A stretch of 64,000 nucleotides of DNA. It comes from Caulobacter segnis. GTDB taxonomy: Bacteria; Pseudomonadota; Alphaproteobacteria; Caulobacterales; Caulobacteraceae. Made by a program: the position numbers and the translations under genes. Under the pieces are notes generated by a model. The model saw nothing but the letters and a program-made list of their open reading frames with translations. It was not told the origin of the DNA and did not search any database. The stretch covers positions 4,960,001 through 5,024,000 of the forward strand of contig NZ_CP082923.1 of assembly GCF_019931575.1 (NCBI RefSeq), given 5' to 3'. Shown here one piece after another: positions 51,988-62,826 of the stretch; positions within the stretch are counted from its first letter, which is position 1, and the number at the start of each line of letters is the position of its first letter.

Positions 51988-52170
51988 GCGTGTGGCCCTC
52001 CGTTGACGGACCAAGCTTTAACGCACGAGTTCGCGTTTGCGAACCACCTTCGCCGTTGCGAAATAAACTGTGATCACCTGGTCGCCCCCCGGGCGAGTTT
52101 CGGACCCGCCCGGAACGCTGAAATGCTTACGGAATAACCGTTACAGGCCCGCCGACCTCGGGATCGGCGC

Positions 52171-52824
52171 CTAGAGGATCGACTGACCGGTGGAGGCCCA
52201 GTCCTTGAGGAACTGCTCCAGGCCCTTGTCGGTCAGGGGGTGCTTGTAGAGGTCGCTGAACACGGCCGGCGGGATGGTGACGACGTCGGCGCCGACGATG
52301 GCGGCCTCCTTGACGTGGGCGGCGTTGCGCACCGAGGCGGCCAGGATCTCGGTCTCGTAGCCGTAGTTGTCGTAGATCGTGCGGATGTCGCGGATCAGGT
52401 CCATGCCGTCGAAGCCGTAGTCGTCCAGGCGGCCGATGAACGGCGAGACGAAGGTCGCGCCGGCCTTGGCGGCCAGCAGGGCCTGGGTCGGCGAGAAGCA
52501 CAGGGTGACGTTGGTCTTGATCTCTTCGTCGGCGAAGGCGGCGCAGGCGATCAGGCCGTCACGGGTCAGCGGGATCTTCACCACCACGTTCGGGGCGATG
52601 GCGGCCAGCTTCTTGCCCTCGGCGATCATGGCCTCGGCCGTGGTGGCGGCCACCTCGGCGCTGATCGGGCCAGGGACGATGTCGCAGATCTCGGCGATCA
52701 CTTCCAGCATCGGACGGCCCGACTTGGCGATCAGGGTCGGGTTGGTCGTCACGCCGTCGATCAGGCCGGTCGTGGCCAGGTCGGCGATGACCTTGGTGTC
52801 GGTGCTGTCGAGGAAGATCTGCAT
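52171..52824 (-). CDS. Short-form transaldolase / fructose-6-phosphate aldolase-like
   Basis: This 217-residue class I aldolase is of the small transaldolase family. It starts MQIFLDSTDTKVIADLATTG, with GVTTNPTLIAKSG, and the Schiff-base Lys is in NVVVKIPLTRDGL. TNVTLCFSPTQALLAAKAGA and SPFIGRLDDYGFDGMDLIRD follow. It moves a dihydroxyacetone unit in the non-oxidative pentose phosphate pathway, complementing the transketolase gene at 59.2 kb. Whether it is a true transaldolase or an Fsa-type aldolase cannot be told with certainty. It lies 72 nt downstream of the rmlD-like gene. Confidence 0.93.
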   Translation of the reverse strand: MQIFLDSTDTKVIADLATTGLIDGVTTNPTLIAKSGRPMLEVIAEICDIVPGPISAEVAATTAEAMIAEGKKLAAIAPNVVVKIPLTRDGLIACAAFADEEIKTNVTLCFSPTQALLAAKAGATFVSPFIGRLDDYGFDGMDLIRDIRTIYDNYGYETEILAASVRNAAHVKEAAIVGADVVTIPPAVFSDLYKHPLTDKGLEQFLKDWASTGQSIL

Positions 52825-52896
52825 GGGTCTCTTGCGCTGTATTTTCTGGAAAAGTTGGGCCCCGGTTTATCGCGAGCAGGCCCGCGGCGCTAGCGC

Positions 52897-53778
52897 TTAG
52901 CCCGCCAAACCACCCTTCACCAGGCGATCGGCCGTCCGTTCGACCGCCACCCGCCAAGGTTCGGGCTCGAAACCGAACACGGCGCGCAGCTTGCCTGTAT
53001 CCAGCGGCGAGCGTGGCGGGCGCGGCGCGGGCTCGGCGAAGGCGGCCTGGGTGGTGGCCTCCAGCCGCGCCCGGGTCAGCGGATCGCGGTCGATCGCAGC
53101 CCTGGCGAAGTCGAAGCGGCTGGCCTCGCCGGCGTTGGCGAAGTGGAACAGGCCGAACGCGGGATCACCGGCGGGCGCGGCGGCCCAGCGCGGCGCGGTC
53201 GCGATCAGGAAATCGGCCAGGACCTCGCCGTCGGTCGGCGTTCCGAACTGGTCGGCCACCACCTTCAGCAGCTCGCGCTCGCGGGCCAGGCGCAGCATGA
53301 AGCTGACATAGTTTCGGCCGTAGCGGGAAAAGACCCACGAGATCCGCAGGACAACCGAGCGCGGATGGGCCAGCACCGCCTGCTCGCCGGCCAGTTTCGA
53401 GCGGCCGTAGACATTGATCGGCCGGGGCTCGTCGGTCTCGACATAGGCGCGGTCGGTCAGGCCGTCGAACACCGCGTCGGTCGACAGGTGCGCGAACGGC
53501 AGGCCGCGCTCGGCGCAGGCCCTGGCCATCTCCCCTGGCGCGATCGCGTTGACGGCGAAGGCCTCGTCGGGTCGCGCCTCGGCCGGGTCGACCTGGGTGA
53601 AGGCGGCGGTGTTCAGAACGAGGTCGCAGTCGGCGGCCAGGATGGCGGCGCGGACGGCTTCAGGCCTTTCCAGGTCGCATTCGGCGCGAGACAGGGCGAC
53701 AATCTCCGCGCGTCCACGCGCCGCCGCCTGGACGGCGGTGGCGACCTGTCCGGTCCTGCCGAACTGCAGGATCCTCAT
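52897..53778 (-). CDS. dTDP-4-dehydrorhamnose reductase-like protein (RmlD)
   Basis: The 293-residue protein is an SDR reductase of the RmlD family. It has MRILQFGRTGQVATAVQAAA for NADPH, NTAAFTQVDPAEARPDEAFA, STDAVFDGLTDRAYVETDEP and the catalytic Tyr-Lys in INVYGRSKLAGEQAVL. It would reduce dTDP-4-keto-rhamnose to dTDP-rhamnose for LPS or polysaccharide, although rmlA, rmlB and rmlC are not here, so the substrate may differ. Its ATG overlaps the stop of the gmhB-like gene by 4 nt, indicating coupled translation. The longer open frame upstream belongs to the other gene in a different frame. Confidence 0.9.
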   Translation of the reverse strand: MRILQFGRTGQVATAVQAAARGRAEIVALSRAECDLERPEAVRAAILAADCDLVLNTAAFTQVDPAEARPDEAFAVNAIAPGEMARACAERGLPFAHLSTDAVFDGLTDRAYVETDEPRPINVYGRSKLAGEQAVLAHPRSVVLRISWVFSRYGRNYVSFMLRLARERELLKVVADQFGTPTDGEVLADFLIATAPRWAAAPAGDPAFGLFHFANAGEASRFDFARAAIDRDPLTRARLEATTQAAFAEPAPRPPRSPLDTGKLRAVFGFEPEPWRVAVERTADRLVKGGLAG

Positions 53779-54320
53779 TTCAATTCGGGGACGCGATCGC
53801 CCAGCACCTGGGCGACGAACGCCCGCAGGTTGCCGCCCTTGAACAGATAACCCGGCATGCCCGCGCGGTTGCCGGCCTCGATGTCGATGTGACGGTCGCC
53901 GATGATCACCGCCTCCTCCGGCTGGAGGTTCCACTCGGCAAGGCCGCGCAGGACCATACCCGGATTGGGCTTGCGGTCGGGATGGTCGGCGACGCGATAG
54001 GCCTCGACGATCGCCGTCTCGTGGAAGGGCGAATAGTAGAAGGCGTTGATCTGCCCTCCGAACTCCGCCAGCTGGTCCTGCATGGCGTCGTGGAACCGGT
54101 CCATCGCCGCCTCGTCGAAATAGCCGCGGCCGATGCCCGACTGGTTGGTGACGACCAGCACCTTCAACCCGGCCTTGGTCATCGCCGCCACCGCCTCGCG
54201 GGCGCCGTCGATCCATTCCAGCCGCGCCGGATCGAACACATAGCCGTGGTCGATGTTCAGCACGCCGTCCCGATCCAGGAACACGGCCTTCAGGGGCGGA
54301 GCAACGGGCGCGTCGGTCAT
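53775..54320 (-). CDS. gmhB: HAD-family bisphosphatase (GmhB-like)
   Basis: The 181-residue protein is a HAD-IIIA phosphatase of the GmhB type. Motif I is KAVFLDRDGVLNIDHGYV with nucleophile and acid/base Asp, motif II is VVTNQSGIGRGYFDEAAM, motif III includes RKPNPGMV and motif IV is AVIIGDRHIDIEAGNRAGM. It removes a phosphate from a heptose bisphosphate in LPS core or GDP-heptose synthesis, or acts as a histidinol-phosphatase-like enzyme. The zinc-loop cysteines of classic GmhB are not seen, which leaves the substrate uncertain. It is divergent from the AGE-family gene. Confidence 0.8.
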   Translation of the reverse strand: MTDAPVAPPLKAVFLDRDGVLNIDHGYVFDPARLEWIDGAREAVAAMTKAGLKVLVVTNQSGIGRGYFDEAAMDRFHDAMQDQLAEFGGQINAFYYSPFHETAIVEAYRVADHPDRKPNPGMVLRGLAEWNLQPEEAVIIGDRHIDIEAGNRAGMPGYLFKGGNLRAFVAQVLGDRVPELK

Positions 54321-54418
54321 GGCTTGAGCACTACTCCGGGCGGCGTCGAATCGCCAGACCGCCATCTTGGCCTGGACACGGGATAAGCTCTAGAAGGGGG
54401 CGCCTCTGGGAGCCCAAG

Positions 54419-55582
54419 ATGACGAACGCCTTCGCCGACGCCGCACGCCTGCGCGACCGCCTCAAGACCTGGGCGACCGAGGCCGCCTATCCGCTGTGGT
54501 GGGAGACGGGCGCGGATCACGGAAAAGGAGGCTTCTTCGAGAAGCTGGACCTGGACGGCGTTCCCGTCGACGGTCCGCGCCGCGGCCGCGTGCTGCCCCG
54601 CCAGATCTATTCGTTCGCCATCGCCGGCGACCTGGGCTGGACCGGCCCGTGGCGCGAGGCGGTCGAGCACGGCCTGTCGTTCTATCTGTCGCGCTATCGT
54701 CGTCCGGACGGCCTGTTCCGCACCCTGATCGGCCCCAATGGCGAGAGTCTGGACGAGACCGCCGATCTCTACGACCAGGCCTTCGCCATGTTCGCCCTGG
54801 CCGCCGTGGCCAAGGTCCTGCCGGCCCGCGCCGCCGAGGCCAAGGCCATCGCGGTCGAGGTGCGCCAGACGCTGATCGCCGAGCGCAAGCATCCCGTGGC
54901 CGGCTTCCACAACTTCAACCCGCCGACCGCGCCGCTGCAGTCGAACCCGCACATGCACCTGTTCGAAGCCATGCTGGCCTGGAACGACGTCGACGACGAT
55001 CCGGCCTGGCGCGCCCTAGCCGACGAGATCGCCCAGCTGGCGCTGTCGAAGTTCATCCAACCGGAAAGCGGCCAGCTGCGCGAATTCTTCGACCTGGACT
55101 GGAACGCCGCGCCGGGCGTCGAGGGCCGGATCTGCGAGCCGGGCCACCAGTTCGAGTGGGGTTGGCTACTGCTGCGCTGGGGCAAGCTGGCCGGGCGTCC
55201 CGACGCCACGGCCGCCGCCCTGCGGATGATCGACGACGCCGAAACCAAGGGCGTCGACCTGGCGCGCGGCGTGGCCATCAACGCCCTGCTGGACGACTTC
55301 TCGATCCACGACAACGGCGCGCGCCTGTGGCCGCAGACCGAACGGATCAAGGCCGCCGTCCTGGCCGCCGAGACCACGGGCGACGCCAAGTACTGGGACA
55401 TGGCCGCCGCCGGCGCCGAGGGTCTGCTGGCCTATCTGCGCACGCCGATCCCAGGCCTGTGGCGCGACAAGTATCAGCCCGACGAGACCTTCGTGGAGGA
55501 GCCGGCGCCGGCCAGCTCCTTCTACCACATCGTCCTGGGGATCCTGGAAATGGACCGGGCGGTCAGCGCGGCCAGCGCCTAG
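54419..55582 (+). CDS. AGE-family sugar epimerase/isomerase (probable mannose-6-phosphate isomerase)
   Basis: This 387-residue protein has the alpha/alpha-barrel fold of the N-acylglucosamine 2-epimerase family. Conserved segments are PRQIYSFAIAGDLGWTGPW, SNPHMHLFEAMLAW, EPGHQFEWGWLLLRWGKLAG and the C-terminal SSFYHIVLGILEMDRA, which carry the catalytic His and Arg residues. Its tail-to-tail neighbour is GDP-mannose pyrophosphorylase, so interconversion of fructose-6-P and mannose-6-P is the most likely job, but epimerase activity on other sugars is possible. The two stop codons share CTAG at 55579-55582. Confidence 0.87.
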   Translation: MTNAFADAARLRDRLKTWATEAAYPLWWETGADHGKGGFFEKLDLDGVPVDGPRRGRVLPRQIYSFAIAGDLGWTGPWREAVEHGLSFYLSRYRRPDGLFRTLIGPNGESLDETADLYDQAFAMFALAAVAKVLPARAAEAKAIAVEVRQTLIAERKHPVAGFHNFNPPTAPLQSNPHMHLFEAMLAWNDVDDDPAWRALADEIAQLALSKFIQPESGQLREFFDLDWNAAPGVEGRICEPGHQFEWGWLLLRWGKLAGRPDATAAALRMIDDAETKGVDLARGVAINALLDDFSIHDNGARLWPQTERIKAAVLAAETTGDAKYWDMAAAGAEGLLAYLRTPIPGLWRDKYQPDETFVEEPAPASSFYHIVLGILEMDRAVSAASA

Positions 55583-56889
55583 CGCGGCTTGGTGACCAGC
55601 AGCGTGGCGGCGCCGATGGCGCGGGCCCGCGCCTCGGCTTCCAGCGGAATGATGGCGCCGGCGGCGTAGACGTCGCCGTCGATCTCCAGCACGCCTTCCA
55701 GAAGCTGCACGGTCGAGACCGGCAGGACGACGGTCTCGCCGGCCGGCGCGCGGCGCAGCTCGACGTCGAAGCCGTCGGTCGAGACCAGGGTCTCGATCCC
55801 GTTCGGCTGGGCGCTCTTGCGGGAAGCGATCGAACGGCCCCTGGCCTTGAGGCCGTCGACCAGGGTCTTCACCGCCTGGCTGTCCTTGCGGTGGCAGACC
55901 AGGACGGCGTCCGGCTCGGCCACCACGACGATGTCGCTGACCCCGATCACCCCGACATAGGGACCGGTCGTGCGGACGAGGACGTTGGACGCGCCCTGCA
56001 GGTCGACGTCGCCGTCCTGGGCGTTGCCCTCGGCGTCGCGGGTCGAGGCCTCCCAGATGGCGTCCCAGGCGCCCAGGTCCGACCAGGCGAAGGCGGCGGG
56101 AACGACCGCCGCCTTCTGGGTGCGCTCCATCACCGCGTAGTCCAGCGAGATCTTCTTGGCCTGGGCGAAGGTCTCGCGATCCAGGCGGCCGATGCCGGCC
56201 TCCAGCTCCAGGAGAGCGACCGTGGCCTTGGCGGCGGCGGCGACCGTCGGCTCGAACGCCTCGAACTCGCCCAGCAGGGTGGCGGCCTTGAACGCGAAGT
56301 TGCCGCTGTTCCAGAGATAGCCTTCCAGCAGATAGCGCTCCGCCGTCGCCTGGTCGGGCTTCTCGACGAAGGCGGCGACCGATCGCACCGAGCCGTCCAG
56401 CAGCGCCTCACCCGGACGGATGTAGCCGAAGCCGGTGGCCGGCACGGTGGGCTGCACGCCGAAGGTGACGATCAGGTCGCTCTCGGCGGCCTTGGCCGCG
56501 GTGACGGCCGCCTCGCCGAAGATCTCGGGCTGGGCGATGTAGTGGTCGGCGGCCAGCATCAGCACGACGCCGTCCGGGTCCTGGCGCTCGACATAGGCGG
56601 CGGCGGCGGCCACGGCCGGAGCGCTGTCGCGCGCCTCGGGCTCGACCAGGATGGTCACCCAGGTGTCGATCTCGGCCGTCTGCTGGGCCACGTAGTCGAC
56701 CATGGATTCGCCGGTGACGATGACGATCTCGGCGACGCCGGGGATGTTCTTCACCCGCAGCACCGTCTCCTGGAACGAGGAGCGCTCGCCGACCAGCTTC
56801 AAGAACTGCTTGGGCTGGTCGCTCCGGGACGCTGGCCAAAGCCGCGTGCCCGAGCCGCCACAGAGGATAACCGGATAGATCGCGGCCAA
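55579..56889 (-). CDS. manC: Mannose-1-phosphate guanylyltransferase
   Basis: ManC makes GDP-mannose from mannose-1-P and GTP, a precursor of O-antigen, perosamine and exopolysaccharide sugars. The 436-residue protein starts YPVILCGGSGTRLWPASRSD with the pyrophosphorylase loop, then VVTGESMVDYVAQQ, LMLAADHYI, FGVQPTVPATGFGYIRPGE, FVEKPDQATAERYL and WNSGNFAFKAATLL. The C-terminal cupin-like region is short and lacks a clear metal site, so it is probably not bifunctional; the AGE-type gene opposite may supply the isomerase. It lies 91 nt upstream of nadE's map end. Confidence 0.95.
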   Translation of the reverse strand: MAAIYPVILCGGSGTRLWPASRSDQPKQFLKLVGERSSFQETVLRVKNIPGVAEIVIVTGESMVDYVAQQTAEIDTWVTILVEPEARDSAPAVAAAAAYVERQDPDGVVLMLAADHYIAQPEIFGEAAVTAAKAAESDLIVTFGVQPTVPATGFGYIRPGEALLDGSVRSVAAFVEKPDQATAERYLLEGYLWNSGNFAFKAATLLGEFEAFEPTVAAAAKATVALLELEAGIGRLDRETFAQAKKISLDYAVMERTQKAAVVPAAFAWSDLGAWDAIWEASTRDAEGNAQDGDVDLQGASNVLVRTTGPYVGVIGVSDIVVVAEPDAVLVCHRKDSQAVKTLVDGLKARGRSIASRKSAQPNGIETLVSTDGFDVELRRAPAGETVVLPVSTVQLLEGVLEIDGDVYAAGAIIPLEAEARARAIGAATLLVTKPR

Positions 56890-56980
56890 GAGTAACCTCA
56901 GACTGACAAGCGCCCCGCTCGACGGGGGGATATCGCGAAGCGCGCGGGAAACAAAAGCTTTTTCGCCCCGCGCCCGGACG

Positions 56981-59017
<2,037 letters not shown>

Positions 59018-59035
59018 GGAACCGGCCTTTCAGGG

Positions 59036-59056
59036 TTATGCTGAAATTGAGCATAA
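59036..59056. promoter_or_regulatory. Inverted repeat overlapping the tkt -35 box; operator candidate
   Basis: TTATGCT (59036-59042), a 7-nt spacer and AGCATAA (59050-59056) form a perfect dyad 19 nt upstream of nadE's start. It covers the -35 element of the tkt promoter. A repressor bound here would block both genes. Confidence 0.5.
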
Positions 59057-59075
59057 GTCTGGCTCCAGCTATAGC
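59047..59075 (+). promoter_or_regulatory. Housekeeping promoter of tkt
   Basis: TTGAGCA (59047-59053), 14 nt, and GCTATAGC (59068-59075) match the Caulobacter consensus TTGACGS and GCTANAWC closely. The leader to the tkt start would be about 135 nt. The -10 box is self-complementary, but no -35 fits in the other direction. Confidence 0.6.
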
Positions 59076-59216
59076 GCCTGCGGACGATGTTGCATAGCGC
59101 CCACGACGGGCGTTCGCAGGCCCGAATATGCCGCTGTCGCGGGTTGACCCCTCCGGGTTCCCATGCGACCTGCCCCCTCGCGCAGCCCTGCAAAACAAAG
59201 ACAAGACGGAACTTCC

Positions 59217-61178
59217 ATGCCCGTTTCGCCCATCAAGATGGCCGACGCGATCCGCGTCCTTTCCATGGACGCCGTGCACAAGGCCAAGTCCGGACACCAG
59301 GGCATGCCGATGGGCATGGCCGACGTGGCGACCGTCCTGTGGGGCAAGTTCCTGAAGTTCGACGCGTCCAAGCCCGACTGGGCCGACCGCGACCGCTTCG
59401 TGCTGTCGGCCGGCCACGGTTCGATGCTGCTCTATTCGCTGCTTCACCTGACCGGCTTCAAGGCCGTGACGATGAAGGAGATCGAGAACTTCCGTCAGTG
59501 GGGCTCGCTGACCCCCGGTCACCCCGAAGTCCACCACACCCCCGGCGTCGAGACCACGACCGGCCCGCTGGGCCAGGGCCTGGCCACGGCCGTCGGCATG
59601 GCCATGGCCGAGGCGCACCTGGCCGGCCGCTTCGGCCACGACCTTGTCGACCACCGCACCTGGGTGATCGCCGGCGACGGCTGCCTGATGGAAGGCGTCA
59701 GCCACGAAGCCATCAGCATCGCCGGCCGCCTGCGCCTGAAGAAGCTGACGGTGCTGTTCGACGACAACAACACCACCATCGACGGCGAGGCGACGATCTC
59801 CGAGACCGGCGACCAGGTCGCCCGCTTCAAGGCCGCCGGCTGGGCCGTGAAGGTCGTCGACGGCCACGACCACGGCAAGATCGCCGCCGCCCTGCGCTGG
59901 GCGACCAAGCAGGACCGCCCGACCATGATCGCGTGCAAGACGCTGATCTCGAAGGGCGCGGGTCCCAAGGAAGGCGATCCCCACAGCCACGGCTACACCC
60001 TGTTCGACGACCAGATCAAAGCCGCCCGCCAGGCGATGGGCTGGGACGCCGCGCCATTCACCGTGCCGGACGACATCGCCAAGGCCTGGAAGAGCGTCGG
60101 CCGTCGCGGCGCCAAGGTCCGCAAGGCCTGGGAAGCCAAGCTCGGCGCCTCGATCCACGCCAGCGACTTCACCCGCGCCATGAAGGGCGAGCTGCCGGCC
60201 AACGCCTTCGAAGCCGTCGACGCCCACATAGCCAAGGCCCTGGAAACCAAGCCGGTCAACGCCACCCGCGTCCACTCCGGCGCTGCCCTGGATCACCTGA
60301 TCCCGGCGATCCCGGAGATGATCGGCGGTTCGGCCGACCTGACCGGTTCGAACAACACCCTGGTCAAGGGCATGGGCGCCTTCGACGCCCCTGACTACAA
60401 CGGCCGCTACGTCCACTACGGCGTACGCGAGTTCGGCATGGCCGCGGCCATGAACGGCATGTCGCTGCACGGCGGCGTGATCCCGTACTCGGGCACCTTC
60501 CTGGCCTTCGCCGACTACAGCCGCGCGGCCATCCGCCTGGGCGCGTTGATGGAGACCCGCGTCATCCACGTGATGACCCACGACTCCATCGGCCTGGGCG
60601 AGGACGGCCCGACCCACCAGCCGGTCGAGCATGTCGCATCCTTGCGCGCCATTCCGAACCTGCTGGTCTTCCGCCCGGCCGACGCGGTGGAAGCCGCCGA
60701 GTGCTGGAAGGTCGCCCTGCGAAGCCAGCGCACGCCGTCGGTCATGACCCTGTCGCGCCAGAAGACCCCGCACGTCCGCACGACGGGCGGCGATCTCTCG
60801 GCCAAGGGCGCCTACGAGCTGCTGGCCGCCGAGGGCGGCGAGGCTGAGGTGACGATCTTCGCCTCGGGCACCGAGGTCGGCGTCGCCGTGGCCGCGCGCG
60901 ACATCCTGCAGGCCAAGGGCAAGCCGACCCGCGTCGTCTCGACCCCCTGCTGGGAGCTGTTCGACAAGCAGGACGCCGCCTACCAGGCCTCGGTCATCGG
61001 CACGGCGCCCGTCCGTGTCGCTGTCGAGGCCGGCATCCGCATGGGCTGGGAACGCTTCATCGGCGAAACCGGCAAGTTCGTCGGCATGAAGAGCTTCGGC
61101 GCCTCGGCCCCGTTCGAGGTGCTGTACCAGAAGTTCGGCATCACCGCCGAAGCCGTCGCCGAAGCGGCCGGCGCCTGA
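59217..61178 (+). CDS. tkt: Transketolase
   Basis: Transketolase moves two-carbon ketol units between pentose phosphates and other sugar phosphates with thiamine diphosphate. The 653-residue protein begins PVSPIKMADAIRVLSMDAVH and has KAKSGHQGMPMGMADVATVL, the ThDP motif VIAGDGCLMEGVSHEAISIA ending near DDNNTTIDG, and YVHYGVREFGMAAAMNGMSL in the pyrimidine domain. THDSIGLGEDGPTHQPVEH follows. ATG 59217 fits the family start and has a modest ribosome site (GACGGAA). It is divergent from nadE. Confidence 0.97.
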   Translation: MPVSPIKMADAIRVLSMDAVHKAKSGHQGMPMGMADVATVLWGKFLKFDASKPDWADRDRFVLSAGHGSMLLYSLLHLTGFKAVTMKEIENFRQWGSLTPGHPEVHHTPGVETTTGPLGQGLATAVGMAMAEAHLAGRFGHDLVDHRTWVIAGDGCLMEGVSHEAISIAGRLRLKKLTVLFDDNNTTIDGEATISETGDQVARFKAAGWAVKVVDGHDHGKIAAALRWATKQDRPTMIACKTLISKGAGPKEGDPHSHGYTLFDDQIKAARQAMGWDAAPFTVPDDIAKAWKSVGRRGAKVRKAWEAKLGASIHASDFTRAMKGELPANAFEAVDAHIAKALETKPVNATRVHSGAALDHLIPAIPEMIGGSADLTGSNNTLVKGMGAFDAPDYNGRYVHYGVREFGMAAAMNGMSLHGGVIPYSGTFLAFADYSRAAIRLGALMETRVIHVMTHDSIGLGEDGPTHQPVEHVASLRAIPNLLVFRPADAVEAAECWKVALRSQRTPSVMTLSRQKTPHVRTTGGDLSAKGAYELLAAEGGEAEVTIFASGTEVGVAVAARDILQAKGKPTRVVSTPCWELFDKQDAAYQASVIGTAPVRVAVEAGIRMGWERFIGETGKFVGMKSFGASAPFEVLYQKFGITAEAVAEAAGA

Positions 61179-61185
61179 CCCGGAA

Positions 61186-61209
61186 GGGGTGGAGCTAGAA
61201 CTCCACCCC
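61186..61209. terminator. Hairpin between tkt and the porin gene, spanning the porin stop codon
   Basis: GGGGTGGAG (61186-61194), loop CTAGAA and CTCCACCCC (61201-61209) form a perfect 9-bp stem between convergent genes. The porin stop codon lies in the loop and its last codons form one arm. No T-run follows in either direction. Confidence 0.6.
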
Positions 61210-62400
61210 CACCCGCAGGATCGCCACCAGGGCGTGGCCGACGCCGCCGTCGGCGCCCGGGTTCTTCACATATTGCAGGTCGGGCTGGATCGTCACCGGC
61301 CCGATCTTGTCCGAATAGGTCACCTCGATCGCGCCCTCCGAGCGCGTCAGGCGCTGGCCCGCGTCGAAGGCGTTGTCGCGGAACTTGCCCGACAGGAACG
61401 CCTGGTTGACGCCCACCGAGAAGGCGCTGTCGGGACGGCTTTCGAACACCCGCTCGACCAGCACCCCCGCCTGCCAGCCGCCCTTGAAGGCGGTGGTGTC
61501 GCCATCCGAAACGCCGAGGCGCGCGAAGGCCGTCGTCTTGCGGACCGCGTCGTCTCCCTCGCCGGTCAGCTGGCGCTCCAGCAGCACATAGGCGCCCTTG
61601 GCGGTGGCGTGGACCGGGTCGCCGGTCGGCGTCACCGCGCGGATGTCGTCCTGCTTGTCGGTGTAGCGCCAGGTCCCGAAGGCCACCTTGCCGCGGCCTT
61701 GCCAGCCGCCCTCGGCGATCACCAGCACGCCGTTGTCGAACGAGGTGTGGACCCCGCCGGGATCTCCCAGCACGCCGGCATTGGCGTTCAGGACGGCGGC
61801 CTGGGCGTAGACGTGCGCGTTCGGCGTCCAGCGGACCCGCGCGGCCAGCGAGGTCGACGGGAAGATCGACGGTCCGTTCGGACCCGTGGCCGCCAGCTCC
61901 GAGCCGATGCCGAAGGCCGGGGCGATCAGCAGCCCGGCGCTGTCGTTGGCGTAGAATTCGCTGTTGAGGTCGTAGAGGCCGGCGCGGACCGAGCCCTTGT
62001 CGCCGAAGCCCTGCTCGACCCACGCCTCGAACAGGCGGCCGCGCTGACGGGTGACCTCGATGTTGTCGACGCCCTGCAGCGTGCCGGCGTCGTCATTGGG
62101 CGTCGCGCCGCTGTTGTTCAACAGCAGGACGTGAACGGTCGCGCCCTTCCAGCCGACGGCCTTGTCCAGGTCGAGGTCGGCCGAGACCTGCAGGTCATCC
62201 AGCATCCGGCCGCGCTTGGCCAGGCCGCCGCTGACCGTGCCCGTCACATCGGCCGTGTAGCTGACGCCCAGCTGCAGCGCCGAGCTTTCCCCGGCATGGG
62301 CGCGCGTCGCCAGCAGCCCGGCGGCGATGAAGAAGGATCCGGCCGCCAGGCGGTAGGCGAGCTGGTTGGTCTTGGCCCCACTGGCCCTGGATTGGCGCAT
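61195..62400 (-). CDS. OprB-like carbohydrate-selective outer-membrane porin
   Basis: The 401-residue product has a signal peptide (LAYRLAAGSFFIAAGLLATR, cleavage near AHA|GES) and a long beta-barrel of alternating strands. It matches OprB-type porins: GVSYTADVTGTVSGGLAKRG, LFEAWVEQGF, AGLYDLNSEFYANDSAGLLI, SVGVNQAFLSGKFRD and IEVTYSDKIGPVTIQPDLQY. It ends in LRVGVEF, with the C-terminal Phe used by the outer-membrane assembly machine. It probably admits sugars or other small solutes; the specificity is unknown. The start at ATG 62400 matches the signal peptide; the longer frame upstream crosses the tRNA region. Confidence 0.9.
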   Translation of the reverse strand: MRQSRASGAKTNQLAYRLAAGSFFIAAGLLATRAHAGESSALQLGVSYTADVTGTVSGGLAKRGRMLDDLQVSADLDLDKAVGWKGATVHVLLLNNSGATPNDDAGTLQGVDNIEVTRQRGRLFEAWVEQGFGDKGSVRAGLYDLNSEFYANDSAGLLIAPAFGIGSELAATGPNGPSIFPSTSLAARVRWTPNAHVYAQAAVLNANAGVLGDPGGVHTSFDNGVLVIAEGGWQGRGKVAFGTWRYTDKQDDIRAVTPTGDPVHATAKGAYVLLERQLTGEGDDAVRKTTAFARLGVSDGDTTAFKGGWQAGVLVERVFESRPDSAFSVGVNQAFLSGKFRDNAFDAGQRLTRSEGAIEVTYSDKIGPVTIQPDLQYVKNPGADGGVGHALVAILRVGVEF

Positions 62401-62637
62401 TCTAGCCCCCGCTGTCCCGACGTTCGATCGGGCGAGGGGGCAATCTCCCGCCGGGCGGGGCGCCAACCGGTAAATCTCCGCTGTGGCGCGTCGTCGCAGA
62501 CGGATCCGCGCGCCAGGGATTCGGCGTTGCTGCGGCGAGATGACGCTGACGCCCGCACAGAGGGCATGAACGTGCACGGCCAAGCTTGCGCGCGGCGGGG
62601 CGCTTCCGGCAGGGTCAGGTGATGTTGGAAAGGTCCT

Positions 62638-62713
62638 TGGTGGAGCCGAGGGGAATCGAACCCCTGACCTCCTCATTGCGAACGAGGCGCTCTACCATCT
62701 GAGCTACGGCCCC
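62638..62713 (-). tRNA. tRNA-Ala (anticodon CGC)
   Basis: The 76-nt cloverleaf starts GGGGCCGTAGCTCAGATGG. The anticodon stem CCTCG/TGAGG encloses TTCGCAA, giving anticodon CGC for codon GCG. The acceptor stem GGGGCCG/CGGCTCC contains the alanine identity pair G3-U70. T-loop GGTTCGATTCC and an encoded CCA are present. Confidence 0.97.
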
Positions 62714-62724
62714 AAGGAGCGGCG

Positions 62725-62753
62725 GAGATACGGCCCTTGAGGCCTCCCGTCAA
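62725..62753 (-). promoter_or_regulatory. Promoter of tRNA-Ala(CGC)
   Basis: On the minus strand TTGACGG (62747-62753) is a full match to the TTGACGS -35 consensus. After 14 nt CGTATCTC (62725-62732) is a partial -10 match. The predicted start lies about 5 nt before the mature tRNA. Confidence 0.5.
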
Positions 62754-62826
62754 GCGGGGTTCTCAACCCGCCTTGCCAGCACCCTCCAGGCACGGCAAGA
62801 AGCTCTGGCGTCCGGACGGAAAACTC

